DNA of 19,725 bases, from NCBI GenBank assembly GCA_938049795.1, contig CALLCD010000179.1, positions 1 to 19,725 on the forward strand, given 5' to 3'. Shown piece by piece: positions 15,483 through 19,725 of this stretch. Source of the stretch: an uncultured Hyphomonadaceae bacterium. Lineage in GTDB: Bacteria; Pseudomonadota; Alphaproteobacteria; Caulobacterales; Hyphomonadaceae. Both the position numbers and the translations under genes were made by a program. The notes under the pieces were generated by a model that ran no database searches, was not told the origin of the DNA, and was given only the letters and a program-made list of their open reading frames with translations. Within the stretch, counting starts at the first letter, position 1, and each line of letters opens with the position of its first letter.

Positions 15483-18119
15483 CTACTCTGCAGCAACCTG
15501 CTCGAACGGATCATAATTCAGGATCGGCGCAAGCCAGCGCTCGGCCGTGCGCATATCCCACCCCTTGCGCGCCGCATAGTCCGCCACCTGATCACGCGCA
15601 ATCCGGCCCACGCCGAAATACACGCTTTCGGGATGCGCAAAATAAAGCCCCGACACGCTCGACGCCGGATACATCGCGCAGCTTGAGGTCAGCGACACAC
15701 CAATTGTCTTCTCGCAATCAAGCAGCTTGAACAAAGTCTGCTTCTCTGTGTGATCAGGCTGAGCCGGATAACCGGGCGCGGGACGAATGCCCTGATACTT
15801 CTCGCGGATAATTTCCTCGGTCGACAGGCCTTCATCCTCAGAATAAGCCCAAATCTCCCTCCGCGTCCGCCAGTGCATGTATTCCGCCATCGCCTCGGCA
15901 AACCGGTCTCCCAGCGCCTTGACCATGATCGCTGAATAATCATCCCCCGCCGCCTCAAAAACTTTCGCGCGCGCATCCGGCTCCTCGCCAGCCGTCACGC
16001 AGAACATGCCGATATGGTCACCCTCATCCGCCACAAAGTCCGCCAGCGCAAAGTTCGGCTTGTCATTGTCTTTGGGCATTTGCTGACGCAGCGTGTGCAT
16101 CGTCTCGCCCGTATCAAGCCTGATGTCATCGCCATCCCGCGCAGCGCCAAAAAACCCGATCACGGCTTTGGGCTTAAACCACTGCTCGCCAATAATCCGC
16201 TGCATCATGGCTTGCGTATCATTCCACAGCGTCGTTGCCGCCTCGCCAACAATCTCGTCCTCCAGAATGCGCGGAAACTGCCCCGCCAGATCCCAGCTTG
16301 AGAAATACGGCGTCCAGTCAATAAAGCGCGCCAGCTCCGCCAGATCAAAATCCTCATAGACCCGTGCTTCATTAACAAACTCAGGCGCCGTTGCCTTCGC
16401 GTCTTGAGCCACAACAAGCCGCGCTGCCCGCGCCTCGTCAATCGGCACACGCGGCTTGGGCACCCCGTTCTTGCGCGTGTCCCGCATCCGCTGATAGCGC
16501 GCCTTGGTCGTGTCCCAATACCCCTGACGCTCCTCGGCATTTAGCAGAGTTGACACAACCCCCACCGCACGGCTCGCATCATTAACATGGATCACAGGCG
16601 TCCGCTTGAGCACAGGCTCAATCTTGACCGCCGTATGCGCTGGGCTCGTCGTCGCCCCGCCAATCAGAAGCGGCTGATCCATACCCCGCCGCTCCATTTC
16701 CGCGGCCACATAAACCATCTCGTCAAGGCTCGGCGTGATCAGCCCCGACAGCCCAATCATATCCGCCCCATGCGTCTCGGCCTCATCGAGTATTTTCTCC
16801 GCCGGCACCATCACCCCAAGATCGATAATCTCATAGCCATTACACGCCAGCACCACGCCAACAATATTCTTGCCAATATCGTGCACATCGCCCTTCACCG
16901 TCGCCATAAGGATTTTGCCATTGGACTTGCCAACCATCCCCATACGTTCTTTTTCTTCTTCCATGAACGGTTCGAGATGCGCCACCGCCGCCTTCATCAC
17001 ACGGGCCGACTTGACCACTTGCGGCAAGAACATTTTGCCCGAGCCAAACAGGTCACCAACCACATTCATCCCATCCATCAGCGGCCCCTCGATCACATGC
17101 AGCGGCCGCTCCACGCTCTGCCGCGCCTCTTCGGTGTCCTCGACAATGAATTCGGTAATCCCATTGACCAGCGCATGTTGAAGGCGCGCTTTCACATCGC
17201 CCTCCCGCCAGCTCATATCCTTGACCTTGACCTTCCCCTTCTGCCCCTTGAAACGCTCGGCCAGCTCCAGCAGGTTTTCTGTCCCATCAGGCGTCCGGTT
17301 CAAGATCACATCTTCCACCGCCTCGCGCAGGTCGGGATCAATCTCATCATAAATATCAAGCTGCCCCGCATTGACGATGCCCATATCCATGCCCGCCGGA
17401 ATGGCATGATAGAGAAACACCGAGTGCATCGCGCGCCGCACCGGCTCATTGCCGCGAAACGAGAAAGACACATTCGACAGCCCGCCTGAAATATGCGCGC
17501 CCGGGCACCGCTTACGGATCTCTCGCGTCGCTTCGATAAAGTCCACCGCGTAATTATTATGCTCCTCAATCCCCGTCGCCACAGCGAAAATATTCGGATC
17601 GAAAATAATGTCCTCGGGCGGAAACCCAACCGTCTCGGTCAGCACTTTATAAGCCCGCTCACAAATCTCGATCTTGCGCGCCGCCGTGTCCGCCTGCCCC
17701 ACTTCATCAAACGCCATCACCACGGTCGCTGCGCCATAGGCCATCACCGCGCGCGCCTGCTCGACAAATTGCGCCTCGCCTTCTTTGAGCGAAATCGAAT
17801 TGACCACCGCCTTGCCCTGCACGCATTTGAGCCCCGCTTCGATCACCTCCCATTTCGAGCTGTCAATCATCACCGGCACCCGCGCAATGTCCGGCTCGGC
17901 CGCAATCAGATTGAGGAACGTGGTCATGGCTTCGGCGCCATCCAGCATCCCCTCATCCATATTCACATCAATAATCTGCGCCCCATTCTCCACCTGCTGC
18001 CGCGCGACCTCCACAGCCGCCGCATAATCCCCCGCCGTAATCAGCTTACGGAACTTGGCCGAACCAGTAACATTGGTCCGCTCACCAACATTTACAAAAG
18101 TGGTAGAAGCTTGGGTCAT
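15483..18119 (-). CDS. metH: Methionine synthase, folate/cobalamin/reactivation part (split MetH C-terminal)
   Basis: An 878-residue protein carrying modules 2-4 of cobalamin-dependent methionine synthase. The pterin-binding barrel is at about 6-265 (FVNVGERTNVTGS, IDVNMDEGM, NSISLKEG). The helical cap and B12 Rossmann domain are at about 300-530 with GDVHDIGKNIV, where His413 is the lower cobalt ligand, and SGLITPSLDEM. The AdoMet reactivation domain is at about 540-878 with RPAPGYP (779-785). It transfers methyl from 5-methyl-THF to cobalamin. The homocysteine-binding module is encoded by the separate gene at 18496-19554, and both are needed. The start ATG overlaps the stop of the DUF1428 gene (ATGA), so translation is probably coupled. 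Such a split is known in alphaproteobacteria including Caulobacter. No B12 riboswitch is seen here; the operon leader lies beyond the right edge. Confidence 0.97.
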   Translation of the reverse strand: MTQASTTFVNVGERTNVTGSAKFRKLITAGDYAAAVEVARQQVENGAQIIDVNMDEGMLDGAEAMTTFLNLIAAEPDIARVPVMIDSSKWEVIEAGLKCVQGKAVVNSISLKEGEAQFVEQARAVMAYGAATVVMAFDEVGQADTAARKIEICERAYKVLTETVGFPPEDIIFDPNIFAVATGIEEHNNYAVDFIEATREIRKRCPGAHISGGLSNVSFSFRGNEPVRRAMHSVFLYHAIPAGMDMGIVNAGQLDIYDEIDPDLREAVEDVILNRTPDGTENLLELAERFKGQKGKVKVKDMSWREGDVKARLQHALVNGITEFIVEDTEEARQSVERPLHVIEGPLMDGMNVVGDLFGSGKMFLPQVVKSARVMKAAVAHLEPFMEEEKERMGMVGKSNGKILMATVKGDVHDIGKNIVGVVLACNGYEIIDLGVMVPAEKILDEAETHGADMIGLSGLITPSLDEMVYVAAEMERRGMDQPLLIGGATTSPAHTAVKIEPVLKRTPVIHVNDASRAVGVVSTLLNAEERQGYWDTTKARYQRMRDTRKNGVPKPRVPIDEARAARLVVAQDAKATAPEFVNEARVYEDFDLAELARFIDWTPYFSSWDLAGQFPRILEDEIVGEAATTLWNDTQAMMQRIIGEQWFKPKAVIGFFGAARDGDDIRLDTGETMHTLRQQMPKDNDKPNFALADFVADEGDHIGMFCVTAGEEPDARAKVFEAAGDDYSAIMVKALGDRFAEAMAEYMHWRTRREIWAYSEDEGLSTEEIIREKYQGIRPAPGYPAQPDHTEKQTLFKLLDCEKTIGVSLTSSCAMYPASSVSGLYFAHPESVYFGVGRIARDQVADYAARKGWDMRTAERWLAPILNYDPFEQVAAE

Positions 18120-18484
18120 ACTGTCTCTGTTTTCTCGTCCAAAATCATCTCAAAACCGCCAAAAATCATCCGCCCACCATCATAAGGCACGCTTGCGTCC
18201 TCATTCTGGAAAAATGGATCATCCACAAGCTTTTCCATTCCCGCGTCCCGCACGGCTTTCGATGGCCACTCGATCCACGAGAACACCACCGTCTCATCGG
18301 GCTGACACTTCACCGCCATCGGAAACGAGGTCACCTCGCCATCGGGCACATCCGCGCCCCAAGTCTCGACCACGCGCACCGCGCCATGCTTCTTGAACAC
18401 CGCCACAGACGCCCGCGCATGCTCAAGATAAGCCGCCCTGTTCGCTGTCGGCACGGCCAACACAAATCCATCAACATAGCTCAT
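18116..18484 (-). CDS. DUF1428 family protein
   Basis: A 122-residue small soluble protein of the DUF1428 family (YbaA-like), recognised by the opening MSYVDGFVLAVP, by HGAVRVVETWGADVPDGEVTSFP, by VVFSWIEWPSKAVRDAG and by the end YDGGRMIFGGFE. The fold is expected to be a ferredoxin-like dimeric alpha-beta barrel. No enzymatic role is established for the family to my knowledge. AGGAG lies nine bases before the ATG. It sits between the two parts of metH, 11 bases after the first and overlapping the second by four (ATGA). It is therefore almost certainly co-transcribed with and coupled to methionine synthase. A role in that pathway is only suggested by position. Confidence 0.9.
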   Translation of the reverse strand: MSYVDGFVLAVPTANRAAYLEHARASVAVFKKHGAVRVVETWGADVPDGEVTSFPMAVKCQPDETVVFSWIEWPSKAVRDAGMEKLVDDPFFQNEDASVPYDGGRMIFGGFEMILDEKTETV

Positions 18485-18495
18485 TCGATACGCTC

Positions 18496-19554
18496 CTACC
18501 CCGCCAGCTCAAATGGTTCGAGCCCGGACAATCGCATCGCGCGCGCAGGCTCCGGGATCACCCGCGGCGCCTTGCCGCTCGCCGCCTCCGCAATCGCCGC
18601 AATATGCTCCGGCGTCGTCCCGCAGCATCCGCCCAGCACATTGACCAGCCCACTGCTCGCCCACTCTTCCAGATGCACCGCAACCTGTTCGGGCGTCTCG
18701 TCATACTCGCCAAACGCGTTCGGCAATCCAGCGTTCGGATACGTCATCACCCGCGTATCCGCCACCCGCGAAATCGCCGCCACATGTTGCCGCATCAGAT
18801 CTGGCCCCAGCGCGCAGTTCAGCCCCACCGCCCAAGGCTTGGCATGCCGCACCGACGCCCAAAACGCCTCAGCCGTCTGACCAGAGAGCGTCCGTCCCGA
18901 CGCATCCGTAATCGTCCCTGAAATAATAATCGGGATCGCCTCACCCGTCTGCGCCCGCAAATCAAGCAGCGCCTTGATCGCCGCCTTGGCGTTCAGCGTG
19001 TCAAACACCGTCTCTATCAGGAAGAAATCAACAAACTCCGCCATCGCTTCAGCCTGCTCGAAATACGCCGTCCGCACATCATCAAACGTCACCTCGCGAA
19101 ACCCCGGATCATTCACATCCGGCGACAGCGACAGCGTCTTATTGGTCGGCCCGATCGCGCCCAACACGCCAATCGGCCGCCCAAGTTCCGCACTCGCCTC
19201 ATCTGCCGCCTCGCGCGCCAGCCGCGCCCCCTCGCGCGCGATCTCGGCGGCCAGATGCTCCATCTTATAGTCCGCCATCGCAATCGTCGTCGCGCTAAAT
19301 GTGTTCGTCTCAAAAAGATCCGCACCCGCATCAATATAACGCCGGTGAATGGTCTTGATAATGTCCGGCCGCGTCAGATTAAGCAGATCATTATTGCCCT
19401 TCAGCGGGATCGCCCAGTCCTTAAACCGGTCGCCTTCAAAGTCCGCCTCCTCAAGACCAAACCCCTGGATCTGCGTCCCCATCGCCCCATCAAGGATCAG
19501 CACGCGGGACAGCGCCAGCTGTTCAATCGCCTCAAGCCGTTGTGTACGAGACAT
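18496..19554 (-). CDS. metH: Methionine synthase, homocysteine-binding part (split MetH N-terminal)
   Basis: A 352-residue homocysteine S-methyltransferase domain. It has the N-terminal LILDGAMGTQIQ (19-30), NNDLLNLTRPD, ADLFETNTFSA and GAIGPTNKTLSLSPDV motifs. The zinc ligands are Cys247 (GLNCALGPD) and Cys310-Cys311 (GGCCGTTPEH), at the same numbers as in E. coli MetH. It binds and activates homocysteine for methyl transfer from cobalamin carried on the product of 15483-18119. Full-length MetH would continue straight into the pterin domain; here it stops after about 350 residues. AGGAG eight bases before the ATG overlaps the end of metF, and only three bases separate the two genes. The stand-alone form resembles betaine- or S-methylmethionine-dependent enzymes, but the neighbours identify it as the MetH half. 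Confidence 0.95.
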   Translation of the reverse strand: MSRTQRLEAIEQLALSRVLILDGAMGTQIQGFGLEEADFEGDRFKDWAIPLKGNNDLLNLTRPDIIKTIHRRYIDAGADLFETNTFSATTIAMADYKMEHLAAEIAREGARLAREAADEASAELGRPIGVLGAIGPTNKTLSLSPDVNDPGFREVTFDDVRTAYFEQAEAMAEFVDFFLIETVFDTLNAKAAIKALLDLRAQTGEAIPIIISGTITDASGRTLSGQTAEAFWASVRHAKPWAVGLNCALGPDLMRQHVAAISRVADTRVMTYPNAGLPNAFGEYDETPEQVAVHLEEWASSGLVNVLGGCCGTTPEHIAAIAEAASGKAPRVIPEPARAMRLSGLEPFELAG

Positions 19555-19557
19555 AGA

Positions 19558-19725
19558 TCAAGCTCCTGAAATTGCAGTTGACGGCACGTGCGGCTTCAGC
19601 CCCAACAAGCGGCACGTCGAAAGCGCAAGCGGCGCCTTGTTCAACGTATAGAAATGAAAATCTTCAACGCCCTCATCGGCAAGCTTGCGGCACAAATCAA
19701 CCGCCACATTCGCCGTCACCAGATC
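19558..19725 (-). CDS. metF: 5,10-methylenetetrahydrofolate reductase, C-terminal end (partial)
   Basis: Only the last 55 residues are inside the window, and the gene continues past the right edge. The visible part VDLCRKLADEGVEDFHFYTLNK is the C-terminal (beta/alpha)8-barrel end of MetF, which reduces methylene-THF to the 5-methyl-THF used by methionine synthase. Its stop is three bases before the metH N-terminal start, so the genes form one operon. Confidence 0.88.
   Translation of the reverse strand, partial: DLVTANVAVDLCRKLADEGVEDFHFYTLNKAPLALSTCRLLGLKPHVPSTAISGA

Noticed and set aside
16587..18185. Two long open frames (300 and 230 codons) antisense to the metH C-terminal gene.
   Set aside because: Composition is rich in His, Arg and Pro, typical of reverse-strand frames opposite biased codons. 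No family is recognised.
18496..18500. A broken metH gene (frameshift between the two parts).
   Set aside because: Both parts have their own starts and ribosome sites, with complete domains and an intact gene between them. A split metH is a known alphaproteobacterial arrangement.

Overview
The window looks like chromosomal DNA from an alphaproteobacterium, most likely marine and from the Hyphomonadaceae/Caulobacterales side of the class. The grounds are a methionine synthase split into two genes next to metF, an FeS-type prokaryotic photolyase (PhrB-like), a large TonB-dependent receptor, high-GC codon use, and Caulobacter-like promoter fragments. The taxonomy is inference from gene content, not from a marker gene.

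Layout, left to right. (1) 1-1611 (+): the 3' part of a secreted modular protein with a carbohydrate-binding-like region, SGNH esterase domain and RTX repeats. (2) 1663-3183 (+): an FeS bacterial cryptochrome/photolyase. Its conserved N-terminus continues about 30 residues upstream of the first ATG, to a GTC codon with a well-placed Shine-Dalgarno. A bidirectional hairpin terminator follows. (3) 3285-9389 (-): a vanadium-haloperoxidase-like Tat lipoprotein, a translationally coupled outer-membrane porin and, after a 287-base gap, a 1134-residue TonB-dependent receptor. (4) 9677-10666 (+): the tRNA-dihydrouridine synthase DusA. (5) 10787-14923: a compact polyhydroxyalkanoate (PHA) module made of a PhaF-type phasin with a histone-like tail, a PhaD-type TetR regulator on the opposite strand, a PHA synthase of the Pseudomonas class II type, and its intracellular depolymerase PhaZ. 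(6) 14946-19725 (-): a methionine/one-carbon operon reading metF (partial), metH N-terminal part, a DUF1428 protein, metH C-terminal part and a small membrane protein.

How the genes work together. PhaC polymerises 3-hydroxyacyl-CoA on storage granules, the phasin coats the granules and probably tethers them to DNA, PhaZ mobilises the polymer, and the TetR protein probably controls the divergent promoter, where a perfect palindrome sits between candidate -35 and -10 boxes. In the methionine operon MetF supplies 5-methyl-THF and the two MetH halves together form cobalamin-dependent methionine synthase. The haloperoxidase and porin form a two-gene envelope unit whose substrate is unknown.

The points most worth a second look are the non-canonical photolyase start, the Pseudomonas-like PHA gene set in an alphaproteobacterial setting, the haloperoxidase-porin coupling, and the DUF1428 gene lodged inside the split metH operon. 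No CRISPR array, IS element, tRNA, rRNA or phage gene was seen.
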